Shown one piece after another: positions 8,645 through 18,657 of a DNA stretch of 64,000 nucleotides. The position numbers and the translations under genes are program-made. The notes beneath the pieces are model-generated. The model saw only the letters and a program-made list of their open reading frames with translations, ran no database searches and had not been told where the DNA came from. Where the stretch lies: contig JAFWRM010000032.1 of NCBI GenBank assembly GCA_017519975.1, forward strand, positions 1 through 64,000, in the 5' to 3' direction. Position 1 is the first letter of the stretch. Each line of letters begins with the position of its first letter. This DNA comes from Oscillospiraceae bacterium (lineage in GTDB: Bacteria; Bacillota; Clostridia; Oscillospirales; Oscillospiraceae).

Positions 8645-9523
8645 GTGAAGACCTACAGCGATATCTATCTTGCCGCCGGGAAGGCTCTGCGCGGCGCCGG
8701 CGTCGAGGCTTCCAATCTGGAAGCCCGTCTGATGGCGGCGGCCGCAACGGGTAAAACGGTGGAGGAATTTCTGAGGGACGCCCGCCTTTACGTGGGCGAC
8801 GACAGCTTCGAACAGGCCATGAACGCCATGGTCGCGCGGCGTCTGCAGGGGGAGCCGGTGGCGTATATCACCGGCCTGTGGGAGTTCCACGGCCTGCCGC
8901 TGATCATTACGCCGGACGTGCTGATCCCCCGGGACGATACGGAAGTGCTGGCCGAAAGGGCCATCGCGCATGCGAAAAGCGCAGAGGGAAACGTCCGGAT
9001 GCTGGATCTGTGCTGCGGCAGCGGATGCATAGGACTGGCCGCGGCGGCGGAGGTGCCCGGCATCCGGGTAGTGATGGCGGACGATTCCGAGCGGGCCCTG
9101 GCGATCGCCAGACAGAACGCCCTGAAAAACTGTCTGACCCGCAGCGTGACCTGCCTGACGGCCGACGCGCTGCAGGCTCCGCCCATGCTGCTGGGCCAGT
9201 TTGATCTCATCGTATCCAACCCGCCCTATGTCCGGACGGAGGAGCTGGCGCTTCTGGACGCCTCCGTGAGGGATTACGAGCCGGTCGCCGCGCTGGACGG
9301 CGGGGAGGACGGACTGACGTTCTACCGTGCCATCGCGGACCGATGGCGCGCCGTTCTGAAGCCGGGAGGAGCGCTCATGTTCGAGTGCGGAGAGGACCAG
9401 AGCCGTGCCGTGGAGAGCATCCTGCTCGACAACGGGTTTACGGACATCGAAACAGGGAAAGACACCCGCGGCATCGAGCGGGTGGTGACAGGAAGACTGC
9501 AGACTGAAGAAAAGGAAGGATGA
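8645..9523 (+). CDS. prmC: Peptide chain release factor N5-glutamine methyltransferase
   Basis: SAM-dependent methyltransferase that methylates the Gln of the GGQ motif in RF1 and RF2, raising termination efficiency. At 292 aa it has the helical N-terminal substrate domain and a Rossmann domain with the SAM loop [13 protein letters not shown] and the diagnostic NPPY motif ([11 protein letters not shown]). It starts with GTG behind TAGGAGGAACG. Its stop lies just before the recA start, so it belongs to the recA-recX-rimO-pgsA run. Confidence 0.96.
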   Translation: MKTYSDIYLAAGKALRGAGVEASNLEARLMAAAATGKTVEEFLRDARLYVGDDSFEQAMNAMVARRLQGEPVAYITGLWEFHGLPLIITPDVLIPRDDTEVLAERAIAHAKSAEGNVRMLDLCCGSGCIGLAAAAEVPGIRVVMADDSERALAIARQNALKNCLTRSVTCLTADALQAPPMLLGQFDLIVSNPPYVRTEELALLDASVRDYEPVAALDGGEDGLTFYRAIADRWRAVLKPGGALMFECGEDQSRAVESILLDNGFTDIETGKDTRGIERVVTGRLQTEEKEG

Positions 9524-9528
9524 CAGGT

Positions 9529-10628
<1,100 letters not shown>

Positions 10629-10629
<1 letters not shown>

Positions 10630-11261
10630 TGGACCGGACGGTGGTCAGGGTCGTCCCTTCGGCTAAGAGGAAGGACCGATTCTATGTGGACCTTGACTCC
10701 GGCGAGAGCCTGACCGTAACTACGGCGCAGGTCGCGGATTTCGGCCTGCGGCCCGGCAGAACGTTCGACGAGGCGGAATTCGCCCTCCTGACGGATTCCG
10801 CTTCCCTGACGGCCGCGAAGGGCAAGGCGCTGGAAGCACTGGCCAGAAGGCCCCTGTCCCGCCGGGAGGTGACCGACCGCCTGGACCGGAAGGGCGTACG
10901 GGAGGACATTGTCGAGGAGACGGCGGACTGGCTGGAACGCCTGGGCTACGTCAACGATGAGGAATACGCCGGACAGATCGTGAGGCATTACGCCTCGAAG
11001 GGATACGGCGCCGGCAGGGTCAGGGAGGAACTGGCCCGGCGCGGCGTGGCCAGGGAGTACTGGGAAGACGCGCTGCGGCAGATGCCGGATACGGCGGACG
11101 CGGTGGACCGTTTTTTACGCCTGAAGCTGCGCGGAGAGCCGGACAGAAAGGAAAAAAAGCGCGTCGCGGACGCGTTGCTGCGTCGTGGATTCTCCTGGGA
11201 GGAGATCCGCAGCGCCATGGAACGTTGGGAGATGGAACGGTGGGAAAACGGATCGGAATGA
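10629..11261 (+). CDS. recX: Regulatory protein RecX
   Basis: Modulator of RecA filaments. At 210 aa it is made of short three-helix repeats, with recurrent LA(R/K)RPLSRREV and LGYVNDEEYA-type motifs characteristic of RecX, and a final GFSWEEIRSAME helix. Its start overlaps the recA stop by one base (TGATG) and its last 22 bases overlap rimO. The coupling keeps RecX in proportion to RecA. Confidence 0.95.
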
Positions 11262-12574
11262 TTTCTCTTGGCTGCGCCAAGAACCTTGTGAACGCCGAAC
11301 AGATGATGTATCTTCTGGAGCAGGCGGGGTATGAGGTCTCCGGAGAGACCGAAGGCGCGGACGCCGTCATCGTGAATACCTGCGGCTTCATCGACGCGGC
11401 CAAGTCAGAGGCCATCGACGTCATCCTCGAGCTGGCGGAGGCCAAGGCGGCCGGTACGGTGGGCAGGATCGTCGTGACGGGCTGCCTGACCCAGCGGTAC
11501 CAGGACGAGGTGCTGAAGGAACTGCCGGAGGTGGACGCCGTGTGCGGTACGGGGAGTTACGACCAGATCGTTTCCGTGTGCGACCGGGTCCTGAACGGGC
11601 AGACGGTAAAGGAATTCGGAGACATCGATGCGCCGGAAAAGGAATGCGGCCGCGTTCTGACCACTTCCCCCCTGTGGGAGTACATCAAGATCGCGGAGGG
11701 CTGCAGCAACCGATGCGCGTTCTGCGTCATCCCCTATATCCGCGGGCGGTACCGCAGCCGGCCGATGGATGAGCTGGTGCGGGAGGCCGAGGGGCTTGCC
11801 GCGCAGGGCATCCGGGAACTGATCGTGATCGCGCAGGATATCACGCGCTACGGAAAGGAAAGGGGAGAGACGCTGGCGGAACTTCTCCGCCGCTTCTGCC
11901 GGATCGACGGCATCCGCTGGATCCGTCTGCACTACCTTTATCCGGACGACATCACGGAGGAACTGATCGATCTTGTGGCGACCGAGCCGAAGATCTGCAA
12001 ATATCTGGATATACCCATCCAGCATATCAACGACGGCATCCTGAAGACCATGTGCCGCAGGGGAACGGGACAGGAGATCCGCGACCTTTTCGCACGGCTC
12101 AGGAGCCGCATTCCGGGGCTGGTCCTGCGTACCAGCCTGATCGCCGGGCTGCCCGGCGAGGGCGAAGAGGAGCATGAGGAGCTGTGTGAGTTTCTGCGGG
12201 AAGCCCGGATCGAACGGGCCGGCGTGTTTCCCTATTCCCCGGAGGAGGGGACGCCTGCGGAAAAGATGGACCGTCCGGATGAGGAAACGGCCCGGCGGAG
12301 GGCGGAGAGCATCGCCGCGCTTCAGGACCGGATCATGGACGACTACAATCAGAGCCGTGTCGGGACCGAAGTGACCGTTCTGGTGGAGGAGTTCGACGGA
12401 CAGGTCTATTCGGGCCGCAGCTACGCCGAATCGCCGGATATCGACGGCCGGATCCGTTTTACGTCGGAGGAAACGATCACCGGAGACTTTGCCCGCGTCA
12501 CCATCACGGGCGTGGTCGACGGAGAGCCCTTCGGGATTGGGATGCCGGATGAGGAAGAGAGGAAAACGCTATGA
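11240..12574 (+). CDS. rimO: Ribosomal protein uS12 methylthiotransferase RimO
   Basis: Radical-SAM enzyme that methylthiolates an Asp of ribosomal protein S12. It has an N-terminal UPF0004 domain (ISLGCAKNLVNAE, NTCGFIDAAK), a radical-SAM core with the CxxxCxxC cluster motif (EGCSNRCAFCVIP), and a C-terminal TRAM domain. The GTG at 11240, behind GGGAGATGG, gives the usual short N-terminus MGKRIGMISLGC; a TTG 15 bases upstream is less likely. It overlaps recX by 22 bases and pgsA by four (ATGA). The sequence fits RimO rather than MiaB because of SLGCAKN and its genomic place beside pgsA. Confidence 0.96.
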   Translation: MGKRIGMISLGCAKNLVNAEQMMYLLEQAGYEVSGETEGADAVIVNTCGFIDAAKSEAIDVILELAEAKAAGTVGRIVVTGCLTQRYQDEVLKELPEVDAVCGTGSYDQIVSVCDRVLNGQTVKEFGDIDAPEKECGRVLTTSPLWEYIKIAEGCSNRCAFCVIPYIRGRYRSRPMDELVREAEGLAAQGIRELIVIAQDITRYGKERGETLAELLRRFCRIDGIRWIRLHYLYPDDITEELIDLVATEPKICKYLDIPIQHINDGILKTMCRRGTGQEIRDLFARLRSRIPGLVLRTSLIAGLPGEGEEEHEELCEFLREARIERAGVFPYSPEEGTPAEKMDRPDEETARRRAESIAALQDRIMDDYNQSRVGTEVTVLVEEFDGQVYSGRSYAESPDIDGRIRFTSEETITGDFARVTITGVVDGEPFGIGMPDEEERKTL

Positions 12575-13092
12575 ATCTTGCCAATAAGCTTACGGTGCTG
12601 CGGGTACTGCTGATCCCTGTGTTTCTTCTGCTGCTGTATCTAGGGTTTCCCGGCAGCCGGTACGCGGCTCTGGCCGTGTTCGTGATCGCAAGCGCGACGG
12701 ACTTTCTGGACGGGCACATTGCCCGGAGCCGCAACATGATCACCACATTCGGCAAGTTTCTCGATCCCCTGGCGGATAAGATGCTGGTGTTTGCCGCTCT
12801 GCTCTGGTTCTGCGCCGAAGGGCGTTTCCCCGTGTGGGCCATGGCCCTGGTGGCAGCCCGTGAATTTGCCGTCAGCGGCCTGCGGATGATCGCCGCGGGA
12901 GAGGGGAAGGTACTGGCGGCCGCCTGGTCCGGAAAGATCAAGACGGCGTCCACCATGGTCTGCATCATCCTGATGTTCTTCCCTGTGCCGCCGGCGGTGG
13001 ACTGGGTCTGCACGGCGGTCATCGTGGTGACTACGCTGTATTCCGGCGTGGAGTATTTTGTGAAGAACAAGGGCGTGATCCGCTTTGAGTAA
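12571..13092 (+). CDS. pgsA: CDP-diacylglycerol-glycerol-3-phosphate 3-phosphatidyltransferase
   Basis: Makes phosphatidylglycerol-phosphate, the first committed step to phosphatidylglycerol and cardiolipin. At 173 aa it is an integral membrane protein with the CDP-alcohol phosphotransferase motif: D-G-x2-A-R, then G-x3-D-x3-D (visible as DFLDGHIAR and FGKFLDPLADKM). The start overlaps the rimO stop (ATGA), a common arrangement in Firmicutes. The start of the azlC homologue overlaps its 3' end. Confidence 0.96.
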   Translation: MNLANKLTVLRVLLIPVFLLLLYLGFPGSRYAALAVFVIASATDFLDGHIARSRNMITTFGKFLDPLADKMLVFAALLWFCAEGRFPVWAMALVAAREFAVSGLRMIAAGEGKVLAAAWSGKIKTASTMVCIILMFFPVPPAVDWVCTAVIVVTTLYSGVEYFVKNKGVIRFE

Positions 13093-13801
13093 GCGCCCGG
13101 AATCGGAGACGCGGGGGGAGTTCGCCGCGGGCCTGCGGGACGGCGTGGCCATAGGACTGGGCTATCTTTCGGTATCCTTTGCCTTCGGCGTGGCCGCCGT
13201 AAGAGCCGGAGTGCCGCTCTGGGCGGCGGTCGTTGTTTCCATGACGAATCTTACCAGCGCCGGCCAGCTGGCCGGCCTGTCCGTCATCGCCGCGTGCGGG
13301 CCCTTTGTGGAACTGATCCTGACGCAGCTGGTGATCAATCTGCGGTATGCCCTGATGAGCCTGTCCCTGTCGCAGAAGCTGGCCCCCTCCGTTACGGACG
13401 GGCAGCGGCTGCTGATCGCATTCGGGAACACGGACGAGATCTTCGCCGTATCCTCCGGGCGGGACCGGCCGGTGACGGCCCGTTATTTTGCCGGCCTGCT
13501 GACCCTGCCGTGGATATGCTGGACGCTGGGCACGCTTCTCGGTGCCGCGGCCAACCGGGTCCTGCCGGCGTCGGTACTGGAGGCGCTGGGCATAGCCATT
13601 TACGGCATGCTGATCGCCGTGGTGCTGCCCGCGGCAAGACGTGACCGCGCCGTCGCCATGGTCGTGGCTGCCGCCGTCGTTCTGAGCTGCGCTTTTGCAT
13701 GGGTACCGGGACTTAAGACCGTTTCCGCCGGCTTCGCGGTGATCATCTGCGGTGTCGCGGCCTCCGTGCTCGGAGCCGTCCTGCGGCCGGTGGAGGAGTG
13801 A
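13085..13801 (+). CDS. azlC: AzlC family branched-chain amino acid exporter, large subunit
   Basis: Polytopic membrane protein of 238 aa, the larger half of the two-component AzlCD (LIV-E) exporter. It has the family's early motif GYLSVSFAFGVAAV, followed by four to five further helices including FVELILTQLVINLRYALMSLSL. The likely start is TTG at 13085, overlapping the pgsA stop by eight bases with a weak AAGGGCG site. The azlD partner follows three bases later. Substrate specificity (branched-chain or other amino acids) is known for the family only. Confidence 0.9.
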   Translation: MSKRPESETRGEFAAGLRDGVAIGLGYLSVSFAFGVAAVRAGVPLWAAVVVSMTNLTSAGQLAGLSVIAACGPFVELILTQLVINLRYALMSLSLSQKLAPSVTDGQRLLIAFGNTDEIFAVSSGRDRPVTARYFAGLLTLPWICWTLGTLLGAAANRVLPASVLEALGIAIYGMLIAVVLPAARRDRAVAMVVAAAVVLSCAFAWVPGLKTVSAGFAVIICGVAASVLGAVLRPVEE

Positions 13802-13804
13802 GCC

Positions 13805-14131
13805 ATGGAAACGATGAACGTCGGAAGGCTGATCCTTTACATCGCGGGGATGTCCGTGACCACCTACCTGATCCGCGCCGTCCCGCTGGCGGCTGTGAGG
13901 AAGAAGATCAGCAGCCGCTTTCTGCGGTCGTTCCTGTACTATATCCCCTACGCGGTGCTGTCCGCCATGGTGTTTCCGGCCATACTTTACGCAACGTCGT
14001 CCGTGCTGTCCGCTGCGGTGGGATGCGCGGCCGCGGTGATCTGCGCGCTGGCCGGGCTGCAGCTGCTGCCGGTGGCCCTGATCTCCTGCGCCGCCGTATA
14101 CGTGACCGAACTGATCGTTGGCCTGGTCTGA
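13805..14131 (+). CDS. azlD: AzlD family branched-chain amino acid exporter, small subunit
   Basis: Small membrane partner of AzlC, 108 aa with three to four hydrophobic helices and the AzlD-like stretch TYLIRAVPLAAVRKKI followed by FLYYIPYAVLSAMVFP. It begins three bases after the azlC stop with GGAGG at a good distance. The pair is expected to form a hetero-oligomeric exporter in the cytoplasmic membrane. Confidence 0.9.
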   Translation: METMNVGRLILYIAGMSVTTYLIRAVPLAAVRKKISSRFLRSFLYYIPYAVLSAMVFPAILYATSSVLSAAVGCAAAVICALAGLQLLPVALISCAAVYVTELIVGLV

Positions 14132-14162
14132 AAAAGCCCGCGCCGGAACGGAAGGAGAAGAT

Positions 14163-15602
14163 ATGAAGCAGAATCGAAAACGGAGCCCGGTCTCACCGGG
14201 ACTTCTGGTAGCGGCGGCTGTGCTGGTGTTGGCCGTCGGGCTGTTCTGCCTGGTATATGGGCTTGCGTCAGCCCGGGGCGAGGAAGGTCAGAAGGAACCG
14301 ACCGCCGACGTGCCAGGGATCAGTCCCGGGTCACAGCAGCAGACGCCGGAGAACGGGTCCGGGGTCCGTCCGATCACCGAAGAGGAAAAGCAGCGCATGG
14401 CGGACGAAGCCGCGGAGGAGGAACAGAACTCCGACGGGACGGACGCCCCGTCCGGAAAGGAGGAACGGGTCACCTACGCCGTTTCTGTTTCCGGGGGGGA
14501 GCGGCTGCAGCCGGGGATCCTGGACGCGCTGACAGGGTTCCTGGATGAGTTCTACGCCAGTCAGAAATCGTTCGCGCCGTTCTTCAAGACGATGGACGGG
14601 ATCCGCGTGCCGGACATGACGGAGCGGTTCGCCGAACCGGATGGACTGCAGGCGGCCATATGGCAGAGTGCGCTGAAGTATCTCTGCAGCGCCAAGACCG
14701 TCAACGGATACGACCTGTCCTGGTCGGAATGCTCCTACTCACTGAAGATCGGGGAGATAAAACCGGTCGGAACCACTTTTGAGATCAGTTTTACGGAATC
14801 CTCCGAGGTGTGTTTTTCTCACCTTCAGGGGGTGCGGTCGGTACAGAACGGATTGCCGTGCCGGGCGGTATTTCAGAAGGTGGAGGATCAGTGGAAGCTG
14901 GTCTCCTATTATCGGGAGGAGGATTTCTTCCTCGCGGTGAGCCGCCTGGTGACGGAGGATACGACCGCCGAAGAGCTTCCGGAGATCACGGTGTGGCTGC
15001 TGACAAGATATTGCGGCAATTACCTGAAGATGATGCAGCACCGGGAAAGCTTCAACAGCGGCGAGGTGGGGTACCGTACGTCCGATCATCCCTACGACCG
15101 TCAGGCGGCGGCGTCCTATGCGGCCCAGTACTGCCTGACCAGGAACAGTGCCTATACCAATTACGATGAACTGGGGGGCAACAATCAGAACTTCGTATCC
15201 CAGGTCCTGCGTGCCGGAGGGATTCCCAACGATACGACCGGGAACTGGAAATGGAAGTATTATGGGGACGACGTGGACGAGACGGAACGCGCGGCCGGAC
15301 GTACGCCCTCCTGGGTCGGCGCCTACTATTTCTACAATTACGCCATCTCCAATTACGATTCGGGGCTGGCCTCCACCGTCGGCGCGAATTTCTTCGCCGC
15401 GGAAGGGGGAGACGTGCTGATGACGGGCCCCGAGAAGGATCTGTTCAATACCTCCTACGTCGTGCTGAGCACGTGTGAGGAGGACGGAGCGGTGTTTGAG
15501 ATCCTGCTGGGCTCCAACTCCGTCGACAGGGAAAACTGGCCGATGACGGCCTGCTTCGCGCCCTATGTGACCATGATCAAGGTCCAGGGCTGGAAAGACT
15601 GA
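14163..15602 (+). CDS. Membrane-anchored amidase-like (Amidase_6) protein lacking the catalytic Cys
   Basis: A 479-aa exported protein. The ATG follows GGAAGGAGA. A membrane/signal segment (about 11-32) leads into a disordered acidic, Gln/Glu-rich linker, a middle domain of unknown type (about 115-300), and a C-terminal domain like Amidase_6. Recognisable landmarks are YDRQAAASYAAQYC, NFVSQVLRAGGIP, TPSWVGAYYFYNY and EGGDVLM. In the family the active-site block reads DCTNFVSQ; here it is NNQNFVSQ. The expected downstream His is also not seen (TSYVVLST). It is therefore probably a non-catalytic binding protein. It is the last gene before a terminator and may be surface-exposed. Confidence 0.72.
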   Translation: MKQNRKRSPVSPGLLVAAAVLVLAVGLFCLVYGLASARGEEGQKEPTADVPGISPGSQQQTPENGSGVRPITEEEKQRMADEAAEEEQNSDGTDAPSGKEERVTYAVSVSGGERLQPGILDALTGFLDEFYASQKSFAPFFKTMDGIRVPDMTERFAEPDGLQAAIWQSALKYLCSAKTVNGYDLSWSECSYSLKIGEIKPVGTTFEISFTESSEVCFSHLQGVRSVQNGLPCRAVFQKVEDQWKLVSYYREEDFFLAVSRLVTEDTTAEELPEITVWLLTRYCGNYLKMMQHRESFNSGEVGYRTSDHPYDRQAAASYAAQYCLTRNSAYTNYDELGGNNQNFVSQVLRAGGIPNDTTGNWKWKYYGDDVDETERAAGRTPSWVGAYYFYNYAISNYDSGLASTVGANFFAAEGGDVLMTGPEKDLFNTSYVVLSTCEEDGAVFEILLGSNSVDRENWPMTACFAPYVTMIKVQGWKD

Positions 15603-15618
15603 AACAAGTGAAACAGAA

Positions 15619-15648
15619 GGGCCCCCGCCTCGTCTGAGGCGGGGGCCT
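15619..15648. terminator. Hairpin terminator between convergent genes
   Basis: Strong stem GCCCCCGCCTC paired with GAGGCGGGGGC with loop GTCT, just after the amidase-like gene and facing the SPFH operon. It lacks a long T run on the forward side; the reverse side is moderately T-rich. Confidence 0.7.
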
Positions 15649-15685
15649 GTCGCATTCCTTGACGCAAAGATCGGGCCGTGCGGAT

Positions 15686-15712
15686 GAAGCCCGCCGCGGT
15701 GCGGCGGGCTTC
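15686..15712 (-). terminator. Perfect hairpin downstream of the SPFH/NfeD operon
   Basis: Stem GAAGCCCGCCGC paired with GCGGCGGGCTTC around a three-base loop, 14 bp beyond the stop of the SPFH gene on the reverse strand. There is no clear U run, so termination efficiency is uncertain. Confidence 0.5.
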
Positions 15713-15725
15713 GGCGATCCGTCGG

Positions 15726-16661
15726 TCACTTGCCGGCGGGCGATTTCGGAGCGGTGGGCGCGGCGGGGTCGACCATGACCTCCTTGAAGGAGGTGGCCAG
15801 ACCGGCCAGCCCCTGGATCTCCGAGGGGATGATGATCTTGGTGGCCTTGCCGTTGGCAGCGGCGGCGAAGGCTTCCAGCGATTTCAGTCGGATGACGGAA
15901 TCTCTGGCGTCCGCCTCGTTCAGCAGACGGATGCCTTCCGCGGTGGCCTGCTGGATCTTCAGAATGGCCTCCGCCTGGCCCTCAGCCTCCAGAATGGCCG
16001 CCTGCTTTTTGGCGTCGGCCCGCAGGATGGCGGATTCGCGCTCGCCCTCGGCTTCCAGGATGGCGGACTTTTTATCGCCCTCGGCCCTCAGAATGGCCTC
16101 ACGGCGTTCACGCTCGGCCTTCATCTGCTTCTCCATGGCGCTCTGAATCTCCTTGGGGGGCATGATGTTCTTCAATTCCACGCGGTTGATCTTGATGCCC
16201 CAGGGGTCCGTCGCCTCATCCAGAATGGTCCTCATCTTGACGTTGATGATGTCGCGGCTGGTCAGGGTCTGGTCGAGCTCCAGCTCGCCGATGATGTTGC
16301 GCAGGGTGGTGGCCGTCAGGTTCTCGATGGCCAGCATCGGATTTTCTACGCCGTAGGTGTACAGCTTGGGATCGGTGATCTCATAGTAGATGACGGTGTC
16401 GATCTGCATCGTGACGTTATCTCTGGTGATCACGGGCTGGGGCGGAAAATCCACGACCTGTTCCTTGAGGGATACGTTGCGGATGACCTTTTCCAGGAAC
16501 GGGATCTTGAGGTGAAGGCCGACGCCCCAGGTGGTGCTGTACACGCCCAGACGCTCGATCACGAAGGCGTGGGCCTGGGGGACGATGCGGATGTTCCGGA
16601 TGATGATCAGTACGACGATGACGATAACGGCCGGAAGAATGTAGTTGCTTATCTGATTCAT
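15726..16661 (-). CDS. SPFH/Band 7 (stomatin-like) membrane protein
   Basis: Flotillin/stomatin-family protein of 311 aa that forms membrane microdomain assemblies. One N-terminal membrane segment (YILPAVIVIVVLIII) is followed by the SPFH domain (AHAFVIERLGVY, GLHLKIPFLEKV, YYEITDP). An Ala/Glu-rich coiled coil comes next, with repeated EGE/EAE units (residues about 190-265), then a Pro/Ala tail. The ATG chosen sits behind GAGGAGG and after the nfeD-like stop. An in-frame start 33 bases upstream would overlap that gene. The NfeD partner immediately upstream is the classical companion of this family. Confidence 0.93.
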   Translation of the reverse strand: MNQISNYILPAVIVIVVLIIIRNIRIVPQAHAFVIERLGVYSTTWGVGLHLKIPFLEKVIRNVSLKEQVVDFPPQPVITRDNVTMQIDTVIYYEITDPKLYTYGVENPMLAIENLTATTLRNIIGELELDQTLTSRDIINVKMRTILDEATDPWGIKINRVELKNIMPPKEIQSAMEKQMKAERERREAILRAEGDKKSAILEAEGERESAILRADAKKQAAILEAEGQAEAILKIQQATAEGIRLLNEADARDSVIRLKSLEAFAAAANGKATKIIIPSEIQGLAGLATSFKEVMVDPAAPTAPKSPAGK

Positions 16662-16674
16662 TGATTGGACCTCC

Positions 16675-17124
16675 TCACTCTTCGTTCTTCGCACACGCGG
16701 AGACGATGGCTTTTACTCCTTCGATGGACAGGACAGTGACAAGCGTGCCCTCGGGTATGTCCGACCCGTCGGCACTGCGCGCCGTCCAGGTTTTTCCGTC
16801 GACGGCGACCGCGCCGGTTCCGGCAAGATTGTCGATGGCCTCCGTGACCAGACACTCAGCGCCCAGAATGCGGTCGGCGTTGGTGGGATGGACACGTCCG
16901 GCGGTCAGACGGCGGACGATCGGTCGGGTCAGAATCAGCGCTGCGGCGGAAACCACGACGAATACGGCGATCTGGAGCCACATGGGCCCGTGCAGCAGAG
17001 ATACGACCAGAGCGGCTGCCGCTCCGATGACGAACCAGATGGAGACCAGCTGGGCCGTCGCGCCTTCGATTATGAGGAAGAAGACCAGCGCGGCCAGCCA
17101 CAGGATCAGACCCGGCTGATTCAT
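16675..17124 (-). CDS. NfeD-like membrane protein
   Basis: Short NfeD (149 aa): two to three membrane helices (LILWLAALVFFLIIEGA; IWFVIGAAAALVVSLL; LQIAVFVVVSAAALIL) followed by a C-terminal OB-fold beta-barrel (GAECLVTEAIDNLAGTGAVAV to EGTLVTVLSIEG). NfeD proteins co-occur with stomatin-like proteins and are thought to support or regulate their assembly. It is the first gene of a two-gene operon, 13 bases ahead of the SPFH start, with the ribosome site GAAAGGGGG. Confidence 0.92.
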   Translation of the reverse strand: MNQPGLILWLAALVFFLIIEGATAQLVSIWFVIGAAAALVVSLLHGPMWLQIAVFVVVSAAALILTRPIVRRLTAGRVHPTNADRILGAECLVTEAIDNLAGTGAVAVDGKTWTARSADGSDIPEGTLVTVLSIEGVKAIVSACAKNEE

Positions 17125-17293
17125 GGGAATGCCCCCTTTCCAAAGTGTTCCCGCGGCGGCGGATGAGCGCGCCGCGTTCGCCTGTACTTGATTTAAGGAT
17201 AGCGGCGGATGGAGGCTTTGTCAATTGCGGTTGCAGCAAAATAGGCCCCTCTATCCCGCTTTTGCATGAAAAGGGGAAAGAGGGGCCCGTGCG

Positions 17294-18127
17294 TTACAGG
17301 AAGAAATAGTGGCCGCCGATCGTAGTGTAATAAGTGCGCGTTTCCGCGGCCCAGCAGTCCCAGATGGAGGAGAAGAACAGACATTCGCCCACCGGCGCCG
17401 TTCCCTCCATGGCCAGCTTGGCCGCGACGTAGCACTCGGGGGTGGGGGTGTTGTAGACCGTGCCGTTGAGTACGGGCTCGAACTGTACTCCTCCGTTGCG
17501 GTCGAAGATCACTTCGTAGATCGTGTCGGGGAATCCCGGGCAGCGCACGCGGTTCATGACCACGTTTCCAACGGCGATCTTGCCCGTCATGCTCTCGGCG
17601 CCGGCTTCGGCGTAGATGATGCTGGCCAGCCAGAACAGATCGTCCGGGGGATACATGTCGCTGCCGGGCGCGATCCGGCCCGTTCCCTCGGTGACGAACA
17701 GGGTGTGGGTGTCTTCTTCGTAGCGGCATCGGGCGTCCAACGCGCGGCACAGTACATCGGCGGGGACCATCAGGTCATCCGAAAGCGCCGTGTGCATGCC
17801 GCCCGTATACAGGCACCTGCCGTTGGCCGTCAGGTAGCAGTCGTCGGCGCCGGCGTCTATGACAAAATCACGGAATACGCAGAGCGCCGTCCCCGTGTCC
17901 GGATCCCATTTCAGGGTTTTTGCACCCATCATTTCACAGAAGGAAAGCATGGGAACGTAAAGGCCGCTGTCGTCCTCTCCGCCGCGCCGTTCGGGGCAGC
18001 GGGCAAGCACAACGGGTTCTCCGTTGAGCCTTACCTGAATGTCGTCACCGGCCGAACGGCTCAGCTGGGTGACAAACACAAGAAGTACCGCGCAGATGGC
18101 AAGGGCGGTACAGATCGCTTTTTTCAT
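17294..18127 (-). CDS. SleB-type cell wall hydrolase with copper-amine-oxidase-like N-terminal domain
   Basis: A 277-aa secreted protein with a signal peptide (MKKAICTALAICAVLLVFV). An N-terminal beta-rich domain resembles the copper amine oxidase N domain common in clostridial surface proteins (YVPMLSFCEMMGAKTLKWD). The C-terminal Hydrolase_2/SleB domain (about 160-277) begins LASIIYAEAGAES, where the Glu is the expected catalytic residue, and continues GKIAVGNVVMNRV. SleB-like enzymes are lytic transglycosylases of the spore cortex and also occur in general wall remodelling. The ribosome site is CGGAGGA. It stands alone on the reverse strand. Confidence 0.88.
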   Translation of the reverse strand: MKKAICTALAICAVLLVFVTQLSRSAGDDIQVRLNGEPVVLARCPERRGGEDDSGLYVPMLSFCEMMGAKTLKWDPDTGTALCVFRDFVIDAGADDCYLTANGRCLYTGGMHTALSDDLMVPADVLCRALDARCRYEEDTHTLFVTEGTGRIAPGSDMYPPDDLFWLASIIYAEAGAESMTGKIAVGNVVMNRVRCPGFPDTIYEVIFDRNGGVQFEPVLNGTVYNTPTPECYVAAKLAMEGTAPVGECLFFSSIWDCWAAETRTYYTTIGGHYFFL

Positions 18128-18561
18128 TTCGGTCCTCCGTCTGCCCGGACGGGCAGAGCAAGGGGCGGAGCGGTCCGCACATGGGAAAGGCCTGTGTGTC
18201 GGCGCTCACGCGGGGAATTCTATGTAAACAGATGGGCCGCATGCATCGGGCGGCACGCCTGGAAAAGATGACGGCAAGATAGTTACAATATTGTCATTTT
18301 TTGTAGCGGCTTTGTCATTATAATGCAATCGAATTGAAAATGGAATACTATTTTGATTCGCTGCATAAAATTTGGTAACAATGACATAAAATCGCTATAA
18401 TTAGTGAAATACAAGGCATGAAATTGTGCAAAATGACGGCAAAAGGGCAGGCCATAAACAGGATCCCGAAGGGGAACGGATAATGAGAATCCCCACTTAT
18501 CGGGAAAATAACGGGGATTTACAGGGGCGATCAACCACGAAAGCGGGAGATTAAAGGGAGT
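18128..18561. other. AT-rich intergenic region without a supported gene
   Basis: About 430 bp between the SleB-like gene and a terminator. It is clearly more AT-rich than its surroundings, and the frames seen here have no ribosome site or recognisable product. It contains several promoter-like AT blocks (TATAAT near 18317, CTATAATTAG near 18395) that could drive the reverse-strand hydrolase or an unseen small RNA. No known RNA family was recognised. Confidence 0.45.
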
Positions 18562-18600
18562 CAAAAAGAAAACCGCCCGGCAGGCAGCCAGGCGGGCGGA
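18562..18600 (-). terminator. Rho-independent terminator of the rpiB operon
   Basis: Read on the reverse strand, CCGCCCGCC pairs with GGGCGG across a short loop and is followed by TTTTCTTTTTG. It lies about 60 bp beyond the stop of the small membrane protein gene. Confidence 0.8.
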
Positions 18601-18657
18601 AGATGAATAAAAAGAATAAATATACAAAATATTCAAAAGTACGGGACAAACGGGAAA

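Noticed and set aside
7478..8971. Reverse-strand frame opposite the kinase, DUF1385 and prmC genes
   Set aside because: Low-complexity His/Gln-rich translation, typical of an antisense shadow.
18283..18636. Reverse-strand frame of 117 codons in the AT-rich gap
   Set aside because: It runs across the terminator at 18562-18600 and has no ribosome site; likely chance.
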